DNA of 64,000 bases. Origin: Streptomyces dioscori (lineage in GTDB: Bacteria > Actinomycetota > Actinomycetes > Streptomycetales > Streptomycetaceae). Position 1 is the first letter of the stretch. Every line of letters starts with the position of its first letter. The position numbers and the translations under genes are program-made. The notes beneath the pieces were generated by a model, which did no database searches, was not told where the DNA came from, and saw only the letters and a list, made by a program, of their open reading frames with translations. Location: NCBI RefSeq assembly GCF_003024195.1, contig NZ_KZ679054.1, positions 186,001 through 250,000 of the forward strand. The letters are read 5' to 3'. Below are positions 42,546 through 50,969 of the stretch, piece by piece.

Positions 42546-44021
42546 ATGTCACAGCAGACGCCCGAACGGACACCACAGCCGACCGAACGTCGCGGGGGAG
42601 CCGTCTGGGCCCTCGTCATCACCAGCGTCGCCGGATTCATGGCGGCCCTGGACAACCTCGTCGTCACCACCGCTCTGCCCTCGATCCGCGAAGACTTCGG
42701 GGGAGCGCTCGACGACCTGGAATGGACCGTGAGCGCGTACACGCTCACCTTCGCCGTGCTGCTGATGTTCGGCGCGGCCCTGGGTGACCGGTTCGGCCGC
42801 CGCCGGCTCTTCCTCGTCGGCATCACCGTCTTCACCGGCGCGTCCGCCGCGGCCGCCATGGCGCCCGGCATCGACTCGCTGATCGCCGCCCGCGCGGTCC
42901 AGGGCGTCGGCGCGGCCATCATGATGCCGCTGACCCTGACCCTGCTGACGGCCGCCGTCCCGGCCGCCAAGCGCGGGATGGCGTACGGGATCTGGGGTGC
43001 CGTCAACGGACTCGCGGTCGCCTCGGGGCCGCTCATCGGGGGCAGCCTGACCGAACACCTGTCCTGGCAGTGGATCTTCTGGCTGAACGTGCCGCTGGGT
43101 CTCGCCCTGCTGCCGCTCGCCCGGCTGCGCCTGACGGAGTCGTTCGGCGCCGGCGCCCCGCTCGACATCCGCGGCACCCTGCTCGCCAGCGGTGGCCTCT
43201 TCGGCATCGTGTACGGGCTGGTCCGGGCGCCCGTCGTCGGCTGGAGCGACGGTGTCGTGCTGCTCGCCCTGTTCGCGGGTACGGCTCTGCTCACCGGCTT
43301 CGTCTTCCACGGCATGCGGGCGAAGAACCCGATGCTGCCGATGAGGCTCTTCCGTAGTCGTGCCTTCGCCGGGATCAACGCGGCGAGCCTGCTGATGTTC
43401 CTCGGGATGTTCGGCTCGATCTTCCTGCTCAGCCAGTACATGCAGGGCGTGCTCGGCTACTCGCCCACCGAGGCGGGGCTGCGCATGCTGCCGTGGACCG
43501 GTATGCCGATGCTCGTCGCGCCGGTCGCCGGCTATCTGTCGGACCGTATCGGCGGCCGTCCCGTCGTCGCGGCGGGTCTGTTCCTGCAGGCCGTCGGGCT
43601 CGGGTGGTTCGCCGTCGTGGTCGAGGCGGACACCTCGTACGCCGCGCAGCTGCCCGCCCTGATCATCAGCGGCGTCGGGATGTCTCTCTTCTTCGCTCCG
43701 GCCTCCAGCCTGGTCATGTCCAGCGTCCGGGCGCAGGAGCAGGGGATCGCGTCCGGCGCCAACAACGCGCTGCGCGAGGTCGGCGGGGCGCTCGGTATCG
43801 CGATCATGGCCTCGATCTTCTCCGCGCAGGGCGGCTACGAGAGCGCGCAGACCTTTGTGGACGGGATCCGGCCCGCGCTGTGGGTGGGCGCGGGGGCGGT
43901 GGCCCTGGCGGGGGTCGGGGCGCTGTACATCCCGCGGCGGCGGGCTGCGGGCGGGTCTCAGGAGGTTACGGAGGCGGCCGTGCCTGTGCCTGTACCTGTA
44001 CCTGAGACTGCGTCGCGTTGA
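42546..44021 (+). CDS. DHA2-family MFS drug exporter
   Basis: A 14-helix proton-coupled efflux protein of the EmrB/QacA type, 491 residues. Motif D1 is FMAALDNLVVTTALPSI, motif A is GAALGDRFGRRRLF, and motif C-like GPLIGGSLTEHLSWQWIFWLNVPLG is present. GGGGGAGCG precedes the ATG. The shared operator and adjacency make it the target of the TetR repressor. The tail carries a PVPVPVP repeat. The exported compounds are unknown. Confidence 0.95.
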   Translation: MSQQTPERTPQPTERRGGAVWALVITSVAGFMAALDNLVVTTALPSIREDFGGALDDLEWTVSAYTLTFAVLLMFGAALGDRFGRRRLFLVGITVFTGASAAAAMAPGIDSLIAARAVQGVGAAIMMPLTLTLLTAAVPAAKRGMAYGIWGAVNGLAVASGPLIGGSLTEHLSWQWIFWLNVPLGLALLPLARLRLTESFGAGAPLDIRGTLLASGGLFGIVYGLVRAPVVGWSDGVVLLALFAGTALLTGFVFHGMRAKNPMLPMRLFRSRAFAGINAASLLMFLGMFGSIFLLSQYMQGVLGYSPTEAGLRMLPWTGMPMLVAPVAGYLSDRIGGRPVVAAGLFLQAVGLGWFAVVVEADTSYAAQLPALIISGVGMSLFFAPASSLVMSSVRAQEQGIASGANNALREVGGALGIAIMASIFSAQGGYESAQTFVDGIRPALWVGAGAVALAGVGALYIPRRRAAGGSQEVTEAAVPVPVPVPETASR

Positions 44022-44051
44022 GTTGAGTCTGCGGGCCGGTGGGGGCGGGCC

Positions 44052-44142
44052 GCGCAGTTCCCCGCGCCCCTCGGGAGCCGGGGCTGCGCCCCGGCTCCCG
44101 CCCCTTGAGAACGGCCCCGCCCGACCCGGCGGGGCCGTTCTC
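44052..44142. terminator. Dispersed-repeat core and two hairpins between MFS gene and murB
   Basis: GCGCAGTTCCCCGCGCCCCT lies at 44052-44071. It is followed by a 13-bp hairpin (44072-44084 with 44088-44100, loop TGC) and a 15-bp perfect hairpin (44107-44121 with 44128-44142). These terminate the MFS transcript; the second ends just before the murB -10-like TACTCT. Confidence 0.85.
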
Positions 44143-44155
44143 GTACTCTGGGGGC

Positions 44156-45211
44156 GTGCAGGAACTTCACGACACCGCCCTCGCCCCGCTGACCACCTTC
44201 CGGCTCGGTGGTCCCGCCGACCGGCTGATCACCGCGACCACCGACGACGAGGTGATCGCCGCCGTCCGCGAGGCCGACGACTCCGGTACGCCGCTGCTGC
44301 TGATCGGCGGTGGCTCGAACCTGGTCATCGGCGACAAGGGCTTCGCGGGCACAGCCCTGCGCATCGCCACGCGCGGCTTCGAGCTGGACGGTACACGGCT
44401 GGAGCTGGCCGCCGGGGAGGTGTGGACCGACGCGGTCGCCCGGACCGTCGAGGCCCGTCTCGCGGGCATCGAGTGCCTCGCCGGAATCCCGGGCTCCGCC
44501 GGTGCGACACCGATCCAGAACGTGGGCGCGTACGGCCAGGAAGTGTCGTCGACGATCACCGAAGTGATCGCTTATGACCGCGAGAGCCGTGAGACGGTCA
44601 CCATGTCGAACGCCGAGTGCGCCTTCTCGTACCGGCACAGTCGGTTCAAGGGCGATCCCGAGCGGTTCGTCGTGCTGCGTGTCCGTTTCGAGCTGGAGGA
44701 CGCCGCCGGGCTGTCCGCGCCGCTGAGGTACGCCGAGACGGCCCGCATGCTCGGTGTCGGACCCGGTGACCGCGTGCCCGTGGACGCGGCCCGCGAGACC
44801 GTGCTGAAGCTGCGTTCCGGGAAAGGCATGGTGCTCGACCCCGAGGACCACGACACCTGGTCGGCGGGCTCGTTCTTCACCAACCCGATCCTCACGCGCG
44901 AGGAGTTCGCCGCGTTCCACGCGCGCGTGGTGGAGCGCCTGGGCGACGGAGTGGTCCCGCCCGCCTACCCCGCGGACGACGAGAACACCAAGACCTCCGC
45001 GGCCTGGCTGATCGACAAGTCCGGCTTCACCAAGGGGTACGGCACCGGCCCCGCCCGTATCTCCACCAAGCACACCCTGGCCCTCACCAACCGGGGCGGG
45101 GCCACCACGGAGGACCTCCTCGCGCTCGCCCGCGAGGTCGTCGCCGGAGTCCACGAGGCCTTCGGGATCACGCTCGTCAACGAACCGGTGACGGTGGGCG
45201 TCAGCCTCTGA
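44156..45211 (+). CDS. murB: UDP-N-acetylmuramate dehydrogenase
   Basis: An FAD enzyme that reduces UDP-GlcNAc-enolpyruvate to UDP-MurNAc with NADPH, the second committed step of peptidoglycan precursor synthesis; 351 residues. The FAD-binding region includes LIGGGSNLVIGDKGF and ECLAGIPGSAGATPIQNVGA. The catalytic/substrate residues lie in FSYRHSRFKGD and WSAGSFFTNPIL (active Ser), with a C-terminal LVNEPVTVG carrying the conserved Glu. The GTG at 44156 was chosen. TACTCT six bases upstream resembles a -10 box, so the mRNA may be leaderless, although GGGGGC could act as a weak ribosome site. Confidence 0.96.
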   Translation: MQELHDTALAPLTTFRLGGPADRLITATTDDEVIAAVREADDSGTPLLLIGGGSNLVIGDKGFAGTALRIATRGFELDGTRLELAAGEVWTDAVARTVEARLAGIECLAGIPGSAGATPIQNVGAYGQEVSSTITEVIAYDRESRETVTMSNAECAFSYRHSRFKGDPERFVVLRVRFELEDAAGLSAPLRYAETARMLGVGPGDRVPVDAARETVLKLRSGKGMVLDPEDHDTWSAGSFFTNPILTREEFAAFHARVVERLGDGVVPPAYPADDENTKTSAAWLIDKSGFTKGYGTGPARISTKHTLALTNRGGATTEDLLALAREVVAGVHEAFGITLVNEPVTVGVSL

Positions 45212-45269
45212 GGTCCGGCTCCGAGGCTCCGGGACCCACCGCCCCCGCCCACGCCCGCCCCGGGGCCGC

Positions 45270-46298
45270 TCAGGCGGCCGGGGCGGTCAGCCAGTCGTCG
45301 ATCCCGGACAGCAGCTTCTCCCTGATGTCGGGCGGGGCCGCCGAGGCGCGTACCGACTGCCGTGCCAGTTCGGCCAGTTCGGCGTCCATGAAGCCGTGGT
45401 GGCGGCGCGCGATGTCGTACTGGGCGGCCAGCCGGGAGCCGAACAGCAGCGGGTCGTCCGCGCCGAGCGCCATGGGCACGCCCGCCTCGAAGAGCGTGCG
45501 CAGGGGGACGTCCTCCGGCTTCTCGTAGACCCCCAGGGCGACGTTCGAGGCCGGGCAGACCTCGCAGGTGATGCCGCGGTCCGCGAGCCGCTTCAGCAGC
45601 CGCGGGTCCTCGGCGGCCCGCACCCCGTGCCCGATCCGCGAGGCGTGCAGGTCGTCCAGGCAGTCGCGGACGGACGCGGGGCCCGTCAGCTCACCGCCGT
45701 GCGGCGCGGCCAGCAGCCCGCCCTCCCGGGCGATCGCGAAGGCCCGGTCGAAGTCCCGCGCCATGCCCCGCCGCTCGTCGTTGGAGAGGCCGAACCCGAC
45801 GATGCCCCGGTCCGCGTACCGCACGGCCAGCCGGGCCAGCGTGCGGGCGTCCAGGGGGTGTTTCATCCGGTTCGCGGCGACCAGCACCCGCATACCGAGC
45901 CCGGTCTCGCGCGAGGCCGTGTCCACCGCGTCCAGGATGATCTCAAGCGCGGGGATCAGACCGCCCAGGCGCGGCGCGTAGGACGTGGGGTCGACCTGGA
46001 TCTCCAGCCACCCCGAGCCGTCCTTGAGGTCCTCCTCGGCGGCCTCGCGCACGAGCCGCTGGATGTCCTCGGGATCTCTGAGGCACGACCGCGCCGCGTC
46101 GTACAGACGCTGGAAGCGGAACCAGCCGCGCTCGTCCGTCGCCCGCAGTTTGGGCGGCTCGCCGCTCGTCAGCGCCTCGGGCAGGTGGATCCCGTGCTTG
46201 TCGGCCAGTTCCAGCAGGGTGGTGTGCCGCATCGAACCGGTGAAATGCAGGTGCAGATGAGCCTTGGGCAGCTCAGAGACCTTACGTACGTGCTCCAT
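45270..46298 (-). CDS. Adenosine deaminase family protein
   Basis: A 342-residue zinc hydrolase converting adenosine to inosine (or a related aminopurine/nucleoside substrate) in purine salvage. Ligand and catalytic motifs: LPKAHLHLHFTGSMR (two zinc His), APHGGELTG (His and catalytic Glu), RIGHGVRA (catalytic His) and MALGADDPLLFG (zinc Asp). The active-site Asp-Asp reads ADDP where many adenosine deaminases have TDDP, within family variation. It overlaps no neighbour; a hairpin lies upstream after aspC. Confidence 0.93.
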   Translation of the reverse strand: MEHVRKVSELPKAHLHLHFTGSMRHTTLLELADKHGIHLPEALTSGEPPKLRATDERGWFRFQRLYDAARSCLRDPEDIQRLVREAAEEDLKDGSGWLEIQVDPTSYAPRLGGLIPALEIILDAVDTASRETGLGMRVLVAANRMKHPLDARTLARLAVRYADRGIVGFGLSNDERRGMARDFDRAFAIAREGGLLAAPHGGELTGPASVRDCLDDLHASRIGHGVRAAEDPRLLKRLADRGITCEVCPASNVALGVYEKPEDVPLRTLFEAGVPMALGADDPLLFGSRLAAQYDIARRHHGFMDAELAELARQSVRASAAPPDIREKLLSGIDDWLTAPAA

Positions 46299-46372
46299 TC
46301 AAGGATCCTGCCGCACGCCGGCGCCGTATCGGTAGCGCTTTCCCTGAACGTGGTCTTGCTCGCACGAAGAAA

Positions 46373-46402
46373 CGAGCCGCCTCCCCGGAGGGAAGCGGCT
46401 CG
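46373..46402 (-). terminator. Terminator of aspC
   Basis: CGAGCCGC (46373-46380) pairs with GCGGCTCG (46395-46402), with an inner TCCC/GGGA stem. About 60 bases past the aspC stop. Confidence 0.75.
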
Positions 46403-46464
46403 CCTCACCCGCTGATCTGAGCGGATTCAGTACTTACTGTCGTGACCTACTGCCGTGCGCGGGT

Positions 46465-47691
46465 TCAGGCCTTGGCCTCCGCCAGGAGCTTCTGGATCCG
46501 CGAGACGCCCTCGACGAGGTCCTCGTCACCCAGCGCGTACGACAGCCGCAGATAGCCCGGCGTGCCGAAGGCCTCACCCGGGACGACCGCGACCTCGGCC
46601 TCCTCCAGGATCAGCGCGGCCAGCTCGACGGAGGTCTGCGGGCGCTTGCCGCGGATCTCCTTGCCGAGGAGCGCCTTCACCGAGGGGTACGCGTAGAACG
46701 CGCCCTCGGGCTCCGGGCAGAGCACGCCGTCGATCTCGTTGAGCATGCGCACGATCGTCCGGCGGCGGCGGTCGAAGGCCTCGCGCATCTCGGCCACGGC
46801 CGTCAGGTCGCCCGAGACGGCGGCGATCGCGGCGGCCTGGGCCACGTTCGACACGTTCGACGTGGCGTGGGACTGCAGGTTGGTCGCGGCCTTCACCACG
46901 TCCTTGGGGCCGATGAGCCACCCGACCCGCCAGCCGGTCATCGCGTACGTCTTCGCCACGCCGTTGACCACGATGCACTTGTCGCGCAGCTCGGGAAGTA
47001 CTGCCGGCAGCGAGGTGAACTTCGCGTCCCCGTAGACCAGGTGCTCGTAGATCTCGTCCGTCATCACCCACAGGCCGTGCTCGACGGCCCAGCGGCCGAT
47101 GGCCTCGGTGTCCTCGGCGCTGTAGACGGCACCGGTCGGGTTGGAGGGCGACACGAAGAGGACGACCTTGGTCTTCTCCGTACGGGCCGCCTCCAACTGC
47201 TCGACGGAGACGCGGTAGCCGGTCGTCTCGTCCGCGACGACATCCACCGGGACACCGCCGGCGAGACGGATCGACTCGGGGTACGTCGTCCAGTAGGGGG
47301 CCGGGACGATGACCTCGTCGCCCGGGTCGAGGATCGCGGCGAACGCCTGGTAGATGGCCTGCTTGCCGCCGTTGGTCACCAGGACCTGGGAGGCGTCCAC
47401 CTCGTAGTGGGAGTCACGCAGCGTCTTGGCGACGATCGCCGCCTTCAGCTCGGGAAGGCCGCCGGCCGGCGTGTAGCGGTGGTACTTCGGGTTCTTGCAT
47501 GCCTCGATGGCGGCCTCGACGACATAGTCCGGGGTCGGGAAGTCGGGCTCACCGGCGCCGAAGCCGATCACCGGACGTCCGGCGGCCTTGAGGGCCTTGG
47601 CCTTGGCGTCCACGGCGAGGGTGGCGGACTCGGAGATCGCGCCGACTCGGGCGGAGACCCGGCGCTCGGTGGGAGGGATTGCAGCGCTCAT
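46465..47691 (-). CDS. aspC: Aspartate-type PLP-dependent aminotransferase
   Basis: A class I aminotransferase (subgroup I-gamma), 408 residues, exchanging amino groups between aspartate and 2-oxoglutarate, possibly with wider specificity. VIGFGAGEPDFPTP is the N-terminal motif, VSPSNPTGAVY carries the PLP-contacting Asn, WVMTDEIYEHLVY holds the PLP-nitrogen Asp, NGVAKTYAMTGWRVGW has the Schiff-base Lys, and GYLRLSYAL the carboxylate-binding Arg. The start is MSAAIPPTERR at 47691; an ATG at 47700 is in the same frame. It is divergent from tRNA-Trp. Confidence 0.95.
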   Translation of the reverse strand: MSAAIPPTERRVSARVGAISESATLAVDAKAKALKAAGRPVIGFGAGEPDFPTPDYVVEAAIEACKNPKYHRYTPAGGLPELKAAIVAKTLRDSHYEVDASQVLVTNGGKQAIYQAFAAILDPGDEVIVPAPYWTTYPESIRLAGGVPVDVVADETTGYRVSVEQLEAARTEKTKVVLFVSPSNPTGAVYSAEDTEAIGRWAVEHGLWVMTDEIYEHLVYGDAKFTSLPAVLPELRDKCIVVNGVAKTYAMTGWRVGWLIGPKDVVKAATNLQSHATSNVSNVAQAAAIAAVSGDLTAVAEMREAFDRRRRTIVRMLNEIDGVLCPEPEGAFYAYPSVKALLGKEIRGKRPQTSVELAALILEEAEVAVVPGEAFGTPGYLRLSYALGDEDLVEGVSRIQKLLAEAKA

Positions 47692-47783
47692 GGGGCCCAT
47701 CGTTTCAGACCGGAAACGTCCCCGGCACACTGGTTTCACGGACTGGGCAACGCCGGACGAACCCGGGGCCGGGTACGCACAAA

Positions 47784-47833
47784 GTCCGTACGGACACTTT
47801 CTGTTCGACGACCGGCCGCCGACCACGTACACT
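47784..47833. promoter_or_regulatory. Palindrome and promoter upstream of tRNA-Trp
   Basis: GTCCGTACGGAC (47784-47795) is a perfect palindrome. A likely promoter follows: TTCGAC (47804-47809), 18-base spacer, TACACT (47828-47833). It lies between divergent aspC and tRNA-Trp/secE. Confidence 0.5.
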
Positions 47834-47917
47834 CTCACCTCGTTGGCCTTCACCGGCCGCACTCTTCCGGTGCACTCCGAGCACCCGGGCGGATGCGGTA
47901 CGTTGTGGGGGAAGCAA

Positions 47918-47990
47918 AGGGTCGTAGCTCAATTGGTAGAGCACTGGTCTCCAAAACCAGCGGTTGGGGGTTCAAGTCCCTCCGGCCCTG
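47918..47990 (+). tRNA. tRNA-Trp (anticodon CCA)
   Basis: A 73-nt cloverleaf with acceptor AGGGTCG/CGGCCCT, anticodon stem CTGGT/ACCAG around CTCCAAA, and T loop TTCAAGT. Discriminator G. It sits directly before secE, the usual actinobacterial position. Confidence 0.97.
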
Positions 47991-48099
47991 CTACACACTC
48001 CTTTCACCAGGATGTGTGCACATGTACGTACTGCATTGCACCGCCGTGCGGCTCACACCGGGCGCGGCACGGCCACGACCCGGAATCAGGTGAGGACGA

Positions 48100-48387
48100 G
48101 TGACGGACGCCGTGGGCTCCATCGACATGCCTGATGCCCAGGATGAGGCGCCGGAGTCACAGAAGAAGGGCCGCAAGGGCGGCAAGCGTGCCAAGAAGGG
48201 CCCGCTGAAGCGCCTCGCCCTCTTCTACCGCCAGATCGTCGCGGAGCTCCGCAAGGTTGTCTGGCCGACCCGCAATCAGCTGACGACGTACACCACAGTG
48301 GTGATTGTGTTCGTTGTCATCATGATCGGTCTGGTGACTGTGATTGACTTCGGACTCGACAAGGCCGCCAAGTACGTCTTCGGCTAG
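48100..48387 (+). CDS. secE: Preprotein translocase subunit SecE
   Basis: The single-helix SecYEG clamp subunit, 95 residues. A charged N-terminal segment rich in Lys/Gly (KKGRKGGKRAKKG) precedes the amphipathic helix LALFYRQIVAELRKVVWPTR, which contains the conserved WPTR, and one transmembrane helix near 65-85 (TTVVIVFVVIMIGLVTVI). The GTG has GTGAGGACGA upstream. It forms an operon with nusG, 77 bases downstream. Confidence 0.97.
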   Translation: MTDAVGSIDMPDAQDEAPESQKKGRKGGKRAKKGPLKRLALFYRQIVAELRKVVWPTRNQLTTYTTVVIVFVVIMIGLVTVIDFGLDKAAKYVFG

Positions 48388-48464
48388 GCCTAGCGCGAAG
48401 GGCGCCGTACCCGGCGCCCGCTTTCGCGTGTTCCACCCCCATGATCCAGGAAGAAGCAGCCACC

Positions 48465-49343
48465 GTGTCTGACCCGAACCTGAACGATGCCGTCGAGTCG
48501 GTCGAGTCCCGTGACGACGAACTCGACATCGTCGAGGGCGCGGACGTCGAGGACGAGGTCGAGGCTGCCGACGCCGCGGCGGGCGAGCCCGCCGAAGAGG
48601 CCGCGCTGCACGTCGAGGACGAGTCCGGCGAGGACGCCGAGGGCGACACCGCCGCGGACGCCTCCGAAGAGGACGAGTCCGCCGATGCCGCGACCGACGA
48701 GGACGAGGTGGAGGAGGCCGAGCCGGTCGACCCCGTCACCGCCCTCCGTGAGGAACTTCGTTCGCTGCCCGGCGAGTGGTACGTCATCCACACGTACGCC
48801 GGTTACGAGAACCGCGTGAAGACCAACCTCGAACAGCGTGCCGTCTCGCTGAACGTCGAGGACTTCATCTTCGCGGCCGAGGTGCCGCAAGAAGAGGTCG
48901 CGCAGATCAAGAACGGCGAGCGCAAGACCATCAAGCAGAACAAGCTCCCCGGCTACGTGCTGGTGCGCATGGACCTGACGAACGAGTCCTGGGGTGTCGT
49001 CCGCAACACCCCCGGCGTCACCGGCTTCGTGGGCAACGCCTACGACCCGTACCCGCTGACGCTGGACGAGATCGTCAAGATGCTCGCCCCCGAGGCCGAG
49101 GAGAAGGCAGCCCGCGAGGCCGCCGAGGCCGAGGGCAAGCCGGCGCCGTCCCGCAAGCTTGAGGTCCAGGTGCTGGACTTCGAGGTGGGCGACTCGGTCA
49201 CCGTCACCGACGGCCCGTTCGCGACGCTGCAGGCGACCATCAACGAGATCAACGCCGACTCGAAGAAGGTCAAGGGCCTCGTCGAGATCTTCGGCCGCGA
49301 GACTCCGGTGGAGCTCAGCTTCGACCAGATCCAGAAGAACTGA
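48465..49343 (+). CDS. nusG: Transcription termination/antitermination factor NusG
   Basis: A 292-residue NusG. The NGN domain, which binds the RNA polymerase clamp, spans about 104-205 (EWYVIHTYAGYENRVKTNLEQ). The C-terminal KOW domain is about 235-290 (FEVGDSVTVTDGPFATLQATINEIN). The first 95 residues are an acidic Asp/Glu/Ala extension absent from E. coli NusG but usual in Streptomyces. I chose the GTG at 48465 (MSDPNLNDAV) because GGAAGAAG lies upstream; the ATG at 48441 is in the same frame with no clear ribosome site. Confidence 0.96.
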   Translation: MSDPNLNDAVESVESRDDELDIVEGADVEDEVEAADAAAGEPAEEAALHVEDESGEDAEGDTAADASEEDESADAATDEDEVEEAEPVDPVTALREELRSLPGEWYVIHTYAGYENRVKTNLEQRAVSLNVEDFIFAAEVPQEEVAQIKNGERKTIKQNKLPGYVLVRMDLTNESWGVVRNTPGVTGFVGNAYDPYPLTLDEIVKMLAPEAEEKAAREAAEAEGKPAPSRKLEVQVLDFEVGDSVTVTDGPFATLQATINEINADSKKVKGLVEIFGRETPVELSFDQIQKN

Positions 49344-49513
49344 CGTTCTTTCGGACCGTACGCTTCCGACCAGGTCAGACAGGCTCTTGCAGCCCGTCTG
49401 ACCTGCTCGGTTTCAGGCTGCGCACCGATACCCGTTATCGTTGTGCGGTATGCCTCCATCCGGATGATCCGGAATGGATGGCCGGAAACTCTCACTAGGA
49501 CCCGGAGAGAGCA

Positions 49514-49948
49514 ATGCCTCCCAAGAAGAAGAAGGTCACGGGGCTTATCAAGCTCCAGATCCAGGCCGGTGCGGCCAACCCGGCGCCGCCGGTCGGCCCC
49601 GCACTGGGCCAGCACGGCGTCAACATCATGGAGTTCTGCAAGGCCTACAACGCCGCGACCGAGTCGCAGCGCGGCTGGGTCATCCCGGTGGAGATCACGG
49701 TCTACGAGGACCGCTCCTTCACCTTCATCACGAAGACCCCGCCGGCCGCGAAGATGATCCTCAAGGCCGCCGGTGTCGAGAAGGGCTCGGGCGAGCCGCA
49801 CAAGACCAAGGTCGCCAAGATCACGCAGGCCCAGGTCCGCGAGATCGCCACGACCAAGCTGGCCGACCTGAACGCCAACGACCTGGACGCCGCGTCGAAG
49901 ATCATCGCCGGCACCGCCCGTTCCATGGGCATCACGGTCGAGGGCTGA
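49514..49948 (+). CDS. rplK: 50S ribosomal protein L11
   Basis: A GTPase-centre protein, 144 residues, binding 23S rRNA and contacting elongation factors; also needed for the RelA stringent response. The N-terminal domain with [30 protein letters not shown] carries the thiostrepton-contact proline region. The C-terminal rRNA-binding domain includes IASTARSMGI-like [24 protein letters not shown] precedes the ATG. It forms an operon with rplA. Confidence 0.98.
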
Positions 49949-50024
49949 TCCCCACCACCGCAGAACACCGTGGCAGGGCCTGCTCGGCCCCTACCACGAC
50001 TCCTCAGAGCACACAGGAGCAGTA

Positions 50025-50750
50025 GTGAGCAAGCGCAGCAAGTCTCTCCGCGCTGCGGACGCCAAGATCGACCGGGAGAAGCAGTACGCCCCGCTCGAAG
50101 CCGTCCGTCTCGCCAAGGAGACCTCCACCTCGAAGTTCGACGGCACCGTCGAGGTCGCCTTCCGCCTGGGTGTCGACCCGCGCAAGGCCGACCAGATGGT
50201 CCGCGGCACCGTGAACCTCCCGCACGGCACCGGCAAGACCGCCCGGGTCCTGGTCTTCGCGACCGGTGACCGTGCCGAGGCCGCGACTGCCGCCGGCGCC
50301 GACATCGTCGGTTCCGACGAACTCATCGACGAGGTCGCGAAGGGGCGTCTGGACTTCGACGCCGTCGTCGCCACCCCGGACCTCATGGGCAAGGTCGGCC
50401 GCCTGGGCCGTGTCCTCGGCCCGCGTGGTCTGATGCCGAACCCGAAGACGGGCACCGTGACCCCGGACGTGGCCAAGGCCGTGACCGAGATCAAGGGCGG
50501 CAAGATCGAGTTCCGCGTCGACAAGCACTCGAACCTGCACTTCATCATCGGCAAGGCGTCGTTCGACGACACGCAGCTGGTGGAGAACTACGGCGCCGCG
50601 CTCGACGAGATCCTTCGTCTGAAGCCGTCGGCCGCCAAGGGTCGCTACATCAAGAAGGCCACGATCAGCACCACGATCGGCCCCGGCATCACGCTGGACT
50701 CGAACCGCACCCGCAACCTCCTCGTCGAGGAGGACCCGGCCGCCGTCTGA
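50025..50750 (+). CDS. rplA: 50S ribosomal protein L1
   Basis: The L1-stalk protein, 241 residues, controlling E-site tRNA release and commonly repressing its own operon by binding the mRNA. Conserved segments are TVEVAFRLGVDPRKADQMVR, LGRVLGPRGLMPNPKTGTV (the signature) and GKIEFRVDKHSNLHFIIGK. The GTG follows ACACAGGAGCAGTA. A hairpin terminator follows at 50793-50829. Confidence 0.98.
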   Translation: MSKRSKSLRAADAKIDREKQYAPLEAVRLAKETSTSKFDGTVEVAFRLGVDPRKADQMVRGTVNLPHGTGKTARVLVFATGDRAEAATAAGADIVGSDELIDEVAKGRLDFDAVVATPDLMGKVGRLGRVLGPRGLMPNPKTGTVTPDVAKAVTEIKGGKIEFRVDKHSNLHFIIGKASFDDTQLVENYGAALDEILRLKPSAAKGRYIKKATISTTIGPGITLDSNRTRNLLVEEDPAAV

Positions 50751-50792
50751 GCCTGACGCTCACCGGTAGCCGCGTCGCAGACGCGATTTCAG

Positions 50793-50829
50793 GACGGGCC
50801 CCGCAACCTTTCGAGGTGCGGGGCCCGTC
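50793..50829 (+). terminator. Terminator of rplKA
   Basis: A perfect 13-bp stem, GACGGGCCCCGCA (50793-50805) with TGCGGGGCCCGTC (50817-50829), followed by TTCG. Confidence 0.9.
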
Positions 50830-50969
50830 TTCGTGTCCGGCGCCCGGTGTCCGGTGAGCGTCAGGCCTTGGCGTGCGGCCCTCGGTGCCGGCGTCCGGTG
50901 CCCGTTTCCGGGTCGGATGTCGGTGGCCTGCGCTAGCGTGCGAGGCACAGGAATCGCATAGGGGGACGA

